64,000 nt of DNA. Origin: JBDOQU01 sp039839375. GTDB taxonomy: Bacteria; Pseudomonadota; Alphaproteobacteria; DSM-16000; Inquilinaceae. The stretch spans positions 1 to 64,000 of the forward strand of contig NZ_JBDOQU010000013.1 in NCBI RefSeq assembly GCF_039839375.1, in the 5' to 3' direction. Under the pieces are notes generated by a model. The model was not told the origin of the DNA, ran no database searches, and worked only from the letters and a program-made list of their open reading frames with translations. The position numbers and the translations under genes were made by a program. Within the stretch, counting starts at the first letter, position 1; each line of letters starts with the position of its first letter. This document shows positions 8,861 through 16,700 of this stretch, one piece after another.

Positions 8861-10951
8861 TCAGCGCGCGGCCTGCTTCTCCTCCCGGATCAGCCTTTCG
8901 CCTTCGGGGGTCGTCAGCGTCTCCCGCAGGGCCGCGACAACCTCGATATCGTATTTCTGGTCGTTGTCGGCCAGGATCGCCACCGCCGCCTCGGGAGAGA
9001 TCGAGCCGCGATAGGACCTTGCCCGGATGCGCGCGCTGAACACGTCGACCGCGCCCAGAATGCGCGGCAGCAAGCCGATCTCCGTCCCCGTCAGGTTCCG
9101 GGGATAGCCGGTGCCGTCCAGCCTTTCATACATCTGGTAGATCGTGTCGTGCACCGGCAGGTCGAAATCGATGTCGCGCAGGACCGTGGAGGCGTGATCG
9201 ATATGCGTCTGCATGATCGCGATCTCTTCTGGCGTCAGGCGGTCGGGCTTGGCGACGATCGCCCTGGGCACGAACAGCTTGCCGAGCTGGGCGAGGCTGG
9301 CGGAGATCTCCAGCGTCGAAAGCTCGTCCCGTCCGAGGCCCATCCGGCGGCCAACCAGCAGGCTGAATTCCTGCACCAGCCTGGCATGGCCGGCCAGGTA
9401 GGGATCGCTCAACTCCACCGTCCGGACCAGCGCGCGGATCGCCTGCTTCAGCGTCGCCTCGCGCCGCCGGCGCTGCTCCACCAATTCGGTCACGTCGCGG
9501 GCGACCGAGACGATGCCGTCGACCTGACCGTCGCCGTCTATGTCGCGGCGGAGCGGCACCTTGGAAATTTCCAGATAATGCAGGTTCCCGCCCAGATAGA
9601 CCTGCTCCTCCACCGCCACGGCCGCGCCGGTCTCAAGCGCCGTGCGGTCGGACTGGGCCAGCCGCTGGGCGGTGGCGTGGCCGAACACGGCCGCGTCGTC
9701 CGATCCAATGATCCGGTCGACCGGCCGCTCCACTGCGCGGGCAAAGGCAGGGTTGACGTAGGTATAGGCCCCGTCGGGACGTTTCAGGCCGATATATTCG
9801 CGGATCGCGCCGTTGATGCCGTCCAGCAGCCGCCTCTGGGCGTCGATTCGCGCGGCGAGATCGCGATATTGCGTCGCCAGCGCCTTGTTGTGGCTGCTCT
9901 CCTGGAAGGACCAGACAGCGACCACCGCGCCGGTGATGACCAACACCGCGAGAGCGCCGATCAGCAGCACGATGTTCCGCGCCCGGTCCAGCGGCGCCAG
10001 CGCGATCGACCGGTCGATCTCCTGGACGACCAGCCAGGGCGTGGTCGAGACAGACGCCGCGACGGAGAAGACCTGGCCGCCGGAATCTTCTTCCGTCTCC
10101 TCCAGGCTGACGCTCGGCCGCTCCCCGAACGGCAGCGCGGCGGCGTCCCCAAGTTCGACCGAGATCACGTCGCGCACCGGCGGAATCTCCTCCGGCGTCA
10201 GCTCGACCGGACCTTCGGGGCCGCCGATCTGGAGGATGTGCGTGACCTCGCCATGCTCCGTCAGCGGCCGTGGGGCCAGGAAATCGGCGACGACACCGGT
10301 CACCGGCACGGTCATCAGGAAGGTCGCGGCCGGGGCCGGCTCCTGGTCGGGATCGGCCGGCTGCATCTCCAGGATCGGGCGGGCGATATCGAGCAGCAGT
10401 TCCTCTTCCGCCGCCGTCACCGGCGCGAAAACGGTCGCGCCGCTGTCCAGGATCCCCGCCGCAAGCGCCGACTGACCGGTCGACAGCGGGGGCGCTCCGC
10501 CGCTCGCCAGCAGGATGCGGCCGTCCGCGCCGATCACATAGGCGGCGGCGAGGCCGTTCTGGCGCACGAATTCGGTCATCACCTGCGCCATGTAGGGCGC
10601 CTGGGCGGAAAGCTGCGCCGCCAGCGGATCCTCGGGATCGACCATGCCGCTTTCCGTGGCGAACAGGCGGAACAGGTCGCTGTTGACCAACTGTGTTCCC
10701 AGTCGCGCAGTGCCGTCCATCCAGGTGTCGATCACCTCCGCCCGGCTTTCGGCCTGGAGGCTCAGCCGCTGCTGGAGCGTGCGATAGAGCTGCGCCTCCC
10801 GCTGGCCGAGGATCGAGATCCCGATGGCGGCAACGGCCACGGTCGTCAGGATCAGGACGGCCAGGATGCCCAGAACGAAGCGGGCGCGGCGCGGCGCGGG
10901 GGTCGAGCGCGGGATATCGACCAGAAGATCGCTCAGATCGGGCGTCGTCAT
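8861..10951 (-). CDS. Membrane sensor with periplasmic Cache-like domain, PAS and degenerate HD-GYP domain
   Basis: A 696-residue protein. Transmembrane helices lie at about 25-50 and 327-348. They enclose about 275 periplasmic residues of probable Cache type. A PAS-like domain spans about 370-490 and an HD-GYP output domain about 500-690. The GYP loop (LDGTGYP, 611-617), H522 and H583 are kept. The LHDIGK metal pair is replaced by LAQLGK (A554, Q555), and the later HH pair by MY (607-608), so c-di-GMP hydrolysis is unlikely. The start overlaps the lapG stop by 4 nt (ATGA), implying translational coupling. It may act as a c-di-GMP receptor controlling LapG, in place of LapD; that role is inferred. 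Confidence 0.85.
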   Translation of the reverse strand: MTTPDLSDLLVDIPRSTPAPRRARFVLGILAVLILTTVAVAAIGISILGQREAQLYRTLQQRLSLQAESRAEVIDTWMDGTARLGTQLVNSDLFRLFATESGMVDPEDPLAAQLSAQAPYMAQVMTEFVRQNGLAAAYVIGADGRILLASGGAPPLSTGQSALAAGILDSGATVFAPVTAAEEELLLDIARPILEMQPADPDQEPAPAATFLMTVPVTGVVADFLAPRPLTEHGEVTHILQIGGPEGPVELTPEEIPPVRDVISVELGDAAALPFGERPSVSLEETEEDSGGQVFSVAASVSTTPWLVVQEIDRSIALAPLDRARNIVLLIGALAVLVITGAVVAVWSFQESSHNKALATQYRDLAARIDAQRRLLDGINGAIREYIGLKRPDGAYTYVNPAFARAVERPVDRIIGSDDAAVFGHATAQRLAQSDRTALETGAAVAVEEQVYLGGNLHYLEISKVPLRRDIDGDGQVDGIVSVARDVTELVEQRRRREATLKQAIRALVRTVELSDPYLAGHARLVQEFSLLVGRRMGLGRDELSTLEISASLAQLGKLFVPRAIVAKPDRLTPEEIAIMQTHIDHASTVLRDIDFDLPVHDTIYQMYERLDGTGYPRNLTGTEIGLLPRILGAVDVFSARIRARSYRGSISPEAAVAILADNDQKYDIEVVAALRETLTTPEGERLIREEKQAAR

Positions 10952-11781
10952 TGTGGCGCTCCTGTTCCCGCTGCCCGGGCATAATAGAGAGACCGGATTT
11001 CCGGCACGACGATATGAGCCCAGCGCGTGGTCTCATTGACGGAGTATTGCGGAATATACTGCGTGATCTGGGTGTCGTTCAAAACGACGCTGAACAGGCT
11101 GTCCAGGATCAGGTTCTCGCCCTCCAGCTGCACGGCGACCACCGCATGGGCGACGTTCCGCAGGCTGTCCTCCAGCACCACGATCCGCATCTGATCGTTG
11201 GTGAAGCCCAGCTCCAGCAGGCTGACGAACTTCATGATCGCGAAATCCTCGCAATCCCCGGCATTGTCCATGAACTCCAGCGGCGAGGCCCAATAGTCGC
11301 TGGCGCCGTAATTGTCCGAATCCTCCAGATAGGGGACGATCTCGTTGACGAAGACGTTGATCTCGTTGATCTGGGTCAACGGGAATCGGCCCTGGAGGGA
11401 GCGTATCTTCGACCGCCAGGCGATCATCAGCGGCGATTCGCACGCCGCGATGTCCTCGTCGCAGCGGCGATAGGCGTCGCGCTCCGCCTCGATCCGCTCA
11501 AGGACGCTCTGCCATTGGGGGATGCCCTCCGGCGATCCGCCCCGGAATTCCAGCGATCCGAACAGCCCGCCCGCAGGAGCCTGGGCGGGCGCCGGGGTAT
11601 GGGCCGGCGCGGCAACAGGCGTGACGGGAGCGGCGGTTTCCTGCGCGACCGACGGCGCGGCGGCGATAGCGGTCGCCATGGCGGCGACGGCGCCGATCGC
11701 GCGGACGAGACGCTTGTGTCCCCGGTCCGGTCCGGCGCGGCCTGGAAGGCGCGTCAACACCACCGCAATCTCCTGCATCAC
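10948..11781 (-). CDS. lapG: LapG-like periplasmic cysteine protease (BTLCP)
   Basis: A 277-residue bacterial transglutaminase-like cysteine proteinase. LapG proteins cut giant type I-secreted adhesins near their N-terminus and release them from the cell surface. A signal peptide is suggested by the hydrophobic stretch ending PSVAQ near residue 47. A proline/alanine-rich linker follows. The catalytic triad is visible: Cys in DNAGDCEDFAIMKF (near 175), His in NVAHAVVAV (near 208) and Asp in LILDSL (near 222). The acidic DSDNY segment resembles the calcium-binding part of LapG. It overlaps lapC and the HD-GYP gene by 4 nt each. Confidence 0.93.
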   Translation of the reverse strand: MMQEIAVVLTRLPGRAGPDRGHKRLVRAIGAVAAMATAIAAAPSVAQETAAPVTPVAAPAHTPAPAQAPAGGLFGSLEFRGGSPEGIPQWQSVLERIEAERDAYRRCDEDIAACESPLMIAWRSKIRSLQGRFPLTQINEINVFVNEIVPYLEDSDNYGASDYWASPLEFMDNAGDCEDFAIMKFVSLLELGFTNDQMRIVVLEDSLRNVAHAVVAVQLEGENLILDSLFSVVLNDTQITQYIPQYSVNETTRWAHIVVPEIRSLYYARAAGTGAPQ

Positions 11782-13109
11782 CGTTCGCGCAAGGCTTCGC
11801 TTCGCGCCTTGTTCAATGGCTTCAAGAGATAGTCCAGAATACTTTTCTCACCCGTTAAGATATCCACGGTGGCGATCATGCCGGGGATGATCGGCAGGGG
11901 ATTCTCCTCGGTGCCCAGCGTGTTGCGCTCCGTCCGCACGGTGACGTGGTAGAAGCTCTCCCCCGTCTCCTCGTCCAGGATGGTGTCGGCGCTGATGCGC
12001 TCGATCTCGCCCTTCAGCCCGCCATAGATCGAATAGTCGTAGGCCGTCAGCTTGACCGTCGCGACCTGTCCGGGACGGATGAAGGCGACGTCGCTCGGCC
12101 GGATGCGCGCCTCCACCCTCAACGTATCCTCCACGGGCACGATCTCGACCATGCTGGCTCCCGGCTGGACCACCTGCCCGACCGTGGACACGCTGACCGT
12201 GTTGACGATGCCGGTCACCGGCGCGCGGACATTGGCGCGGGTCACGCGCGCGGTCGCTGCCGTCAGGCTCTGCTGGATGACCGCCAGCTCGCCGCGCCGC
12301 TGGTTCAGCTCGAACTGGGCCTCCGACCGGAAGGTCAGGAACTGGTCCTCGATCTTCTCATAGGCCTCGCGGATCGCCGATTCCGCCCGCGGGATCGCCA
12401 GCCGCGCGGCTTCGAGCTGGCCGCGCAGATCGTTCACCTCCCGCCGCAGGCCCAGGATCTCGACCTGCGGCACCACGCCGGTCTGGGCGAGCGGCAGGTA
12501 GATGTTCAGTTCCTGCTGCGCCAGGCTGAGGCTGCTTTCGGCCTGATCCGCCTCGTTCTGCAACTCCTGCAGCTCCTGCTCCCGCTGCCCAGCCTGCTGG
12601 CGCAGGATGGAAAGTTGGTTCTCCAGCGTCGCCTGCCGCGCCTGGAAAAGGTCGATCTGGCCGGCGGCGACCTCCGGCGCTTCCTCCATCAATTCCGGCG
12701 GGAAGGTAAGCTCCGTCGCGCCGGAGACCTCCGCCTCCAGCCGGGCCATCTGGGCCGCGAGCGACATGCGCTGCGCCTCCAGCTCGCCCCTTGAGGAGGC
12801 GAAGCCGGTATCGTCGATGCGCAGCAGGATCTCTCCTTCCTCGACCAGCTGGCCCTCATCGACCAGGATTTCCTGGATGATGCCGCCCTCCAGGGACTGC
12901 ACGACCTGGATCTCGCTGGACGGGATCACCTTGCCCTCGCCGCGCGTCACCTCGTCGACCATCGCCCGGTCGGCCCAGAAGATCGCGGCCGCCAGCATGG
13001 CGACGATGGTGAACAGGAAGATGCGGAGGCTGAGCCGGGGACCCTGATGGACCGCCGCCTGGACTTCCGTGGCGAAGTCGAAATCGCCCCACTTCTTGGC
13101 GATGCTCAT
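11778..13109 (-). CDS. lapC: Type I secretion membrane-fusion protein (HlyD/LapC family)
   Basis: A 443-residue HlyD-family adaptor linking the inner-membrane ABC protein to an outer-membrane TolC-like channel. A short cytoplasmic N-terminus is followed by one transmembrane helix (LRIFLFTIVAMLAAAIFWAD, about 28-48). Then come a lipoyl half-motif, a long glutamine-rich coiled coil (about 150-290), and the second lipoyl/beta-barrel part with ANVRAPVTGIVNTVSVSTVGQVVQPG. The C-terminal GMIATVDILTGEKSILDYLLKPL is a family signature. It sits between lapB and lapG with 4-nt overlaps. Confidence 0.95.
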   Translation of the reverse strand: MSIAKKWGDFDFATEVQAAVHQGPRLSLRIFLFTIVAMLAAAIFWADRAMVDEVTRGEGKVIPSSEIQVVQSLEGGIIQEILVDEGQLVEEGEILLRIDDTGFASSRGELEAQRMSLAAQMARLEAEVSGATELTFPPELMEEAPEVAAGQIDLFQARQATLENQLSILRQQAGQREQELQELQNEADQAESSLSLAQQELNIYLPLAQTGVVPQVEILGLRREVNDLRGQLEAARLAIPRAESAIREAYEKIEDQFLTFRSEAQFELNQRRGELAVIQQSLTAATARVTRANVRAPVTGIVNTVSVSTVGQVVQPGASMVEIVPVEDTLRVEARIRPSDVAFIRPGQVATVKLTAYDYSIYGGLKGEIERISADTILDEETGESFYHVTVRTERNTLGTEENPLPIIPGMIATVDILTGEKSILDYLLKPLNKARSEALRER

Positions 13110-15343
13110 GACGCCAGCTCACGTTTCGGATCGGGAACGGCCTCGCCCTCGCCGGCCTCGTCGGCGGCCGTCGTCTGGCGGCGCGGGACGGGGTTGCCGC
13201 GCAGCGCCTGCAGCACCTGGTCGCGCGGGCCATCGGCGACGATCTTGCCGCGATCCAGCACGATCAGCCGGTCGATGACGCGCAGCATGCTCATCCGGTG
13301 GGTGGTCAGAAGCAGCGTCCGCCCGTCCAGCACCCCGGACAGCCGGTTGATGAAATTCTGCTCCGACGAATTGTCCATGGCGCTGGTCGGCTCGTCCAGC
13401 ATCAGGATCTGCGGGTCCGTCAGCAGCGCGCGGGCCAGCGCGATCGACTGGCGCTGGCCGCCGGAAAGATACTGGCCGCGCTCCCCGACCTGAAGGTTGT
13501 AGCCCTGCGGATGGCTGCCGACGAAATCGTCGACCCCGGCCAGCCGCGCCGCCCGCAGGATCATCGAATCGTCGGCCTGGGGCGCGCCCAGCGCGATATT
13601 GTCCCGGACCGAGCCGAAGAACAGCGTCACATCCTGCATCACGAAGCCGACGCCCCGCCGGATGTCCGACGGGTGGTACTGGCGCAAATCGATCCCGTCC
13701 ATCAGCACCGCGCCGCCGGTCGGTTCGTAGAGGTTTATCAGCAGCCGCCCGATCGTGGTCTTGCCGGACCCGACGCGGCCGATGATGCCGACCCGCTCCC
13801 CGGGCTTGACCTTGAACGACACCTGGTCCAGCGCCGGGACGCCGGCGTCGGGGTAGGCGAAGTTGACATTCTGGAATTCGAACCCGCCTTCCTGGATCGG
13901 CCGGCTGACGAACCGGCGGTCGCTCGGCCGTTCGACCGGCATCTCCATCAGCCGGTTCAGCGTGCCCAGCGCCACCACCGACTGGTGATAGCGCGACAGC
14001 GTGTTGGCGACGCCGCCCAAGGGCGCGACGGCGCGGCCGCCCAGCATCACGGCGGCCACGATCGCGCCCATCGTCATCAGCCCCTCGCTGACCAGATAGA
14101 CGCCCAGGATCACCGTCGCCACCGTGACGAACTGCTGGGTCATGGTGGTGAAGTTGCTGCCCAGCGTGGAATAGAAGCGCGATTTCTGGCTGGTGCGGGA
14201 GGTCGCGCCGACGAAGGATTCCCACGCCCGCTGCATGCGGCCTTCGGCGCCGACGCTCTTGATCGTGTCCAGCGAACTCACCGTCTCGATCAGGATCGCA
14301 TGTTTCTGCGCCGCCTCGTGCTGGGTCTTGCGGACCGCGCTGTTGAGCGGGAACTGGATCAGCAGCCCGCCCGTAAGCGCGACGATGACGGCGATCGTCG
14401 GCACCCAGGCCAGCGGGCCGGCGATCATGAAGATCACGAAGATGAACAGGCCGATGAACAGGAGGTCGGTGAGGGTCACCAGCGTCGCGGAGGTGAAGAA
14501 GTCGCGCACCGTTTCGAATTCGCGCAGATGGTTGGCGAAGGCCCCGGTGGAAGCGGGCCGCGCCTTCATCTGGATGTTCAGCACTTGTTCGAACAACCGG
14601 CCCGCGAGCAGCACGTCGGCCCTCCGGCCGGCGGTGTCGATCAGCGCGCTGCGCAGGCTGCGCAGCAGGAAATCAAAGAGGAGCGCGATGCCCATGCCCG
14701 ACGCCAGCACCCAGAGGGTGGAGAAGGCCTGGTTGGGCAGCACGCGGTCATAGACGTTCATGACGAAGAGCGGGGAAGCCAGCGCCAGCATGTTGACGGC
14801 GGCCGCCGCCACGATGACCTCCAGATAGGACGGCCAGAGCCGGGCGAGCGTGCCCCAGAACCAGGATTTCGGGCGCGGCAGATCCTCGCCGTCGGTGCGC
14901 CCGTCGAAGCGGTATTCCGGCCGGACGAAAAGCGCGAAGCCGGTATAGTCGGCCGCCAGTTCCGGCAGGGATATCCGGCTGCGCCCTTCGCCCGATTCGG
15001 TCAGGACGATCTCTGCCTCGCCCTTCTTCGGCAGGGCGGTCAGGACGCAGGCCCGGTGGCCCTTCAGCAGTAGGATCGCGGGCAGCACCAGCGGCGTGAT
15101 CTGGTCCAGCGGGCGCTTGACGAGCTGGGCGCTCAACCCCGCGCGGGCGGCTGCGCGGACGAACAGGGAGGGCGAAAGGTTGCCGCCGGTGAGCGGCAGG
15201 CCGGAGACCAGCGCGTCGCGCGACATCGGGCGGTCGAAATGCTTGGTCAGCGTGACCAGCGCGGCGAGCAGCGGGTCGATGCGGCTGGCTTCCAACTCAC
15301 CGGGCTGGAGCGACCATTCTTCTTCTTCGTTCCGACCTAGCAT
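13106..15343 (-). CDS. lapB: Type I secretion ABC permease/ATPase (LapB family)
   Basis: A 745-residue exporter of the LapB/RtxB class. Residues about 20-140 form a peptidase-like N-terminal domain lacking an obvious catalytic cysteine, as expected for RTX-type exporters. A six-helix transmembrane domain spans about 165-440. The nucleotide-binding domain follows, with Walker A GRVGSGKTT, signature LSGGQRQ, and Walker B ILMLDEPTSAMD. The start at 15343 is 378 nt upstream of the first base of no other large gene, so lapB leads the four-gene operon. No outer-membrane partner or adhesin gene is in the window. Confidence 0.95.
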   Translation of the reverse strand: MLGRNEEEEWSLQPGELEASRIDPLLAALVTLTKHFDRPMSRDALVSGLPLTGGNLSPSLFVRAAARAGLSAQLVKRPLDQITPLVLPAILLLKGHRACVLTALPKKGEAEIVLTESGEGRSRISLPELAADYTGFALFVRPEYRFDGRTDGEDLPRPKSWFWGTLARLWPSYLEVIVAAAAVNMLALASPLFVMNVYDRVLPNQAFSTLWVLASGMGIALLFDFLLRSLRSALIDTAGRRADVLLAGRLFEQVLNIQMKARPASTGAFANHLREFETVRDFFTSATLVTLTDLLFIGLFIFVIFMIAGPLAWVPTIAVIVALTGGLLIQFPLNSAVRKTQHEAAQKHAILIETVSSLDTIKSVGAEGRMQRAWESFVGATSRTSQKSRFYSTLGSNFTTMTQQFVTVATVILGVYLVSEGLMTMGAIVAAVMLGGRAVAPLGGVANTLSRYHQSVVALGTLNRLMEMPVERPSDRRFVSRPIQEGGFEFQNVNFAYPDAGVPALDQVSFKVKPGERVGIIGRVGSGKTTIGRLLINLYEPTGGAVLMDGIDLRQYHPSDIRRGVGFVMQDVTLFFGSVRDNIALGAPQADDSMILRAARLAGVDDFVGSHPQGYNLQVGERGQYLSGGQRQSIALARALLTDPQILMLDEPTSAMDNSSEQNFINRLSGVLDGRTLLLTTHRMSMLRVIDRLIVLDRGKIVADGPRDQVLQALRGNPVPRRQTTAADEAGEGEAVPDPKRELAS

Positions 15344-15441
15344 GCTGACTCTCTGACCCGAGGGACCCGGCGGGTTCTCTCAAATTTACCTTAATGGACC
15401 GTGAATGCGGCAGCCGCCACGCCCCCAATCTCCCTCGGCCC

Positions 15442-15708
15442 TCACCCTTGCAGATGCAGGCGGGTGATCGCCCAGAACATTCCGACGATGATCAGGAGCA
15501 GGAACGGCGTCAGGAACGCGCCGATACCGGTCCAGGCATAGACGTCAAACAGGGTCGCCCACCAGTTCCAGGCCTGCGCCACCGCCGCCCCGGCCGCGTC
15601 CGCCGCGCCGGAGGCCGCCAGATCGTCGATCAGGCCGTCGGCGAAGGCGACGGCGCTCCCCCAGGCTGCGGCGACCCACGCGGTCGCCTGGTCGATCAGA
15701 TCCTGCAT
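15442..15708 (-). CDS. Small single-pass membrane protein
   Basis: An 88-residue protein from the ATG at 15708, preceded by AGAGGAAA. An upstream in-frame start at 15765 is possible. The first 60 residues are alanine- and aspartate-rich, and residues about 62-82 form a hydrophobic helix (GIGAFLTPFLLLIIVGMFWAI). It reads on the lapB strand and lies 98 nt upstream of the lapB start, so it could be part of the secretion locus. I do not recognise a family. Confidence 0.6.
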   Translation of the reverse strand: MQDLIDQATAWVAAAWGSAVAFADGLIDDLAASGAADAAGAAVAQAWNWWATLFDVYAWTGIGAFLTPFLLLIIVGMFWAITRLHLQG

Positions 15709-15826
15709 CGGTTTCCTCTTCCGGACATGACGCCATGATGCCGCGACAAGGTTAACGGACGCCAAATGACGGCCGCTGCGTCGAAAGGCGGACTATCGGT
15801 CGGGAAGGATATCGGGAGACGCCTGG

Positions 15827-16186
15827 TCAGATCGGCGTGACCGTCAGGTCGCCTTCGTAATAGAGCGTCATCCCGCTCTCGAAGCGCACGAAATGGAAGC
15901 CCTCGACATCGATTCCGCTCGCCGTGACATGGGCGTCGGCCACGCCGGTGCCCAGCACGGGCGCGCTGGAGGCGACTTCGATGGAAGCGTTCTCGGGCGG
16001 CGACAGGACGACCTCCCGCCCCTCGTCGGGCAGCAGGTCCTCCAGCGACAGCGACCATATCTCCGGCGAGACGAACGGTTCCGCCTCCGGCGCCGGCCCC
16101 GGATGCGGCATAGCCTCCGGCGCGGCGAACGAACCGGTGTCGATCACGTCGACAACGATATCATCGATCAGATTACGATCGCCCAT
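15827..16186 (-). CDS. Hypothetical acidic protein upstream of the secretion operon
   Basis: A 119-residue acidic protein from the ATG at 16186 (preceded by CTAAGGG). A longer frame would need a TTG at 16231. It contains the acidic segment LSLEDLLPDEG and ends GFHFVRFESGMTLYYEGDLTVTPI. It has no signal peptide and no recognised domain. The sequence style and position directly upstream of the Lap-type operon allow the idea of a remnant or accessory of a secreted adhesin, but I cannot support this further. Confidence 0.5.
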   Translation of the reverse strand: MGDRNLIDDIVVDVIDTGSFAAPEAMPHPGPAPEAEPFVSPEIWSLSLEDLLPDEGREVVLSPPENASIEVASSAPVLGTGVADAHVTASGIDVEGFHFVRFESGMTLYYEGDLTVTPI

Positions 16187-16227
16187 GCCCTTAGACTCAC
16201 CCTGGAATCCGAAACCCGCGAATGACT

Positions 16228-16600
16228 TCAAACGATAAAGCTAAAATGCCCGTTTCTTAAGGAGTCCGCAAGGAATCGTTGGATTCGAGGCGGGACCGCA
16301 GTTAGCACAGGTCGCAAGGCCGGTGATCGGATCGACCAGGACGAGGATTTGCTCGGTCTCCAGCTTGTCCGCCTTGGTTTTCCAGATTTTGCGGTTGAAC
16401 CGATACTCGCCCTTATAGATCGTGTTGGCGACGTGCTTATGCAGCGGCCCGATGCCCCAGCGAACGCCACGGCGGGTGCGGTGGCCGTGGCATTGAGCCA
16501 GGCGGCGACAGCCTTCACGCCCATCGGCCCGCCCGTGCCGTCGCCTTCTAGGAACAACCGGAAGATCAGTCGGTACGGCATTGTTGGTGCGCGATGGCGC
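16228..16600 (-). pseudogene. Serine recombinase remnant (frameshifted)
   Basis: On the minus strand one frame reads YRLIFRLFLEGDGTGGPMGVKAVAAWLN, the 'recombinase' domain after the catalytic part of large serine recombinases. After that the homology moves to another frame, reading RWGIGPLHKHVANTIYKGEYRFNRK, then KADKLETEQILVLVDPITGLATCANCG, the start of the zinc ribbon. The catalytic N-terminus and the distal C-terminus are missing. The gene is therefore truncated at both ends and frameshifted. It marks the left edge of an insertion carrying the neighbouring nuclease gene. Confidence 0.75.
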
Positions 16601-16700
16601 CTCACATCCAAGCTGGGGGATAGGGGCTAACGATTTTTTCTAAGTCATTTTCTTCGTCAAGCAGTGCGGCACTGCCGTACAATACTAAGAATTGAAAGCA

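Noticed and set aside
8786..10984. Long plus-strand frame of 732 codons opposite the HD-GYP gene
   Set aside because: It is the antisense shadow of a GC-rich gene: highly basic, rich in R, G, D and H, with no domain. The minus strand carries clear domains and coupling to lapG.
13298..15073. Plus-strand frame of 591 codons opposite lapB
   Set aside because: Antisense shadow; composition is typical of reversed GC-rich coding DNA, and the lapB motifs on the other strand are unmistakable.
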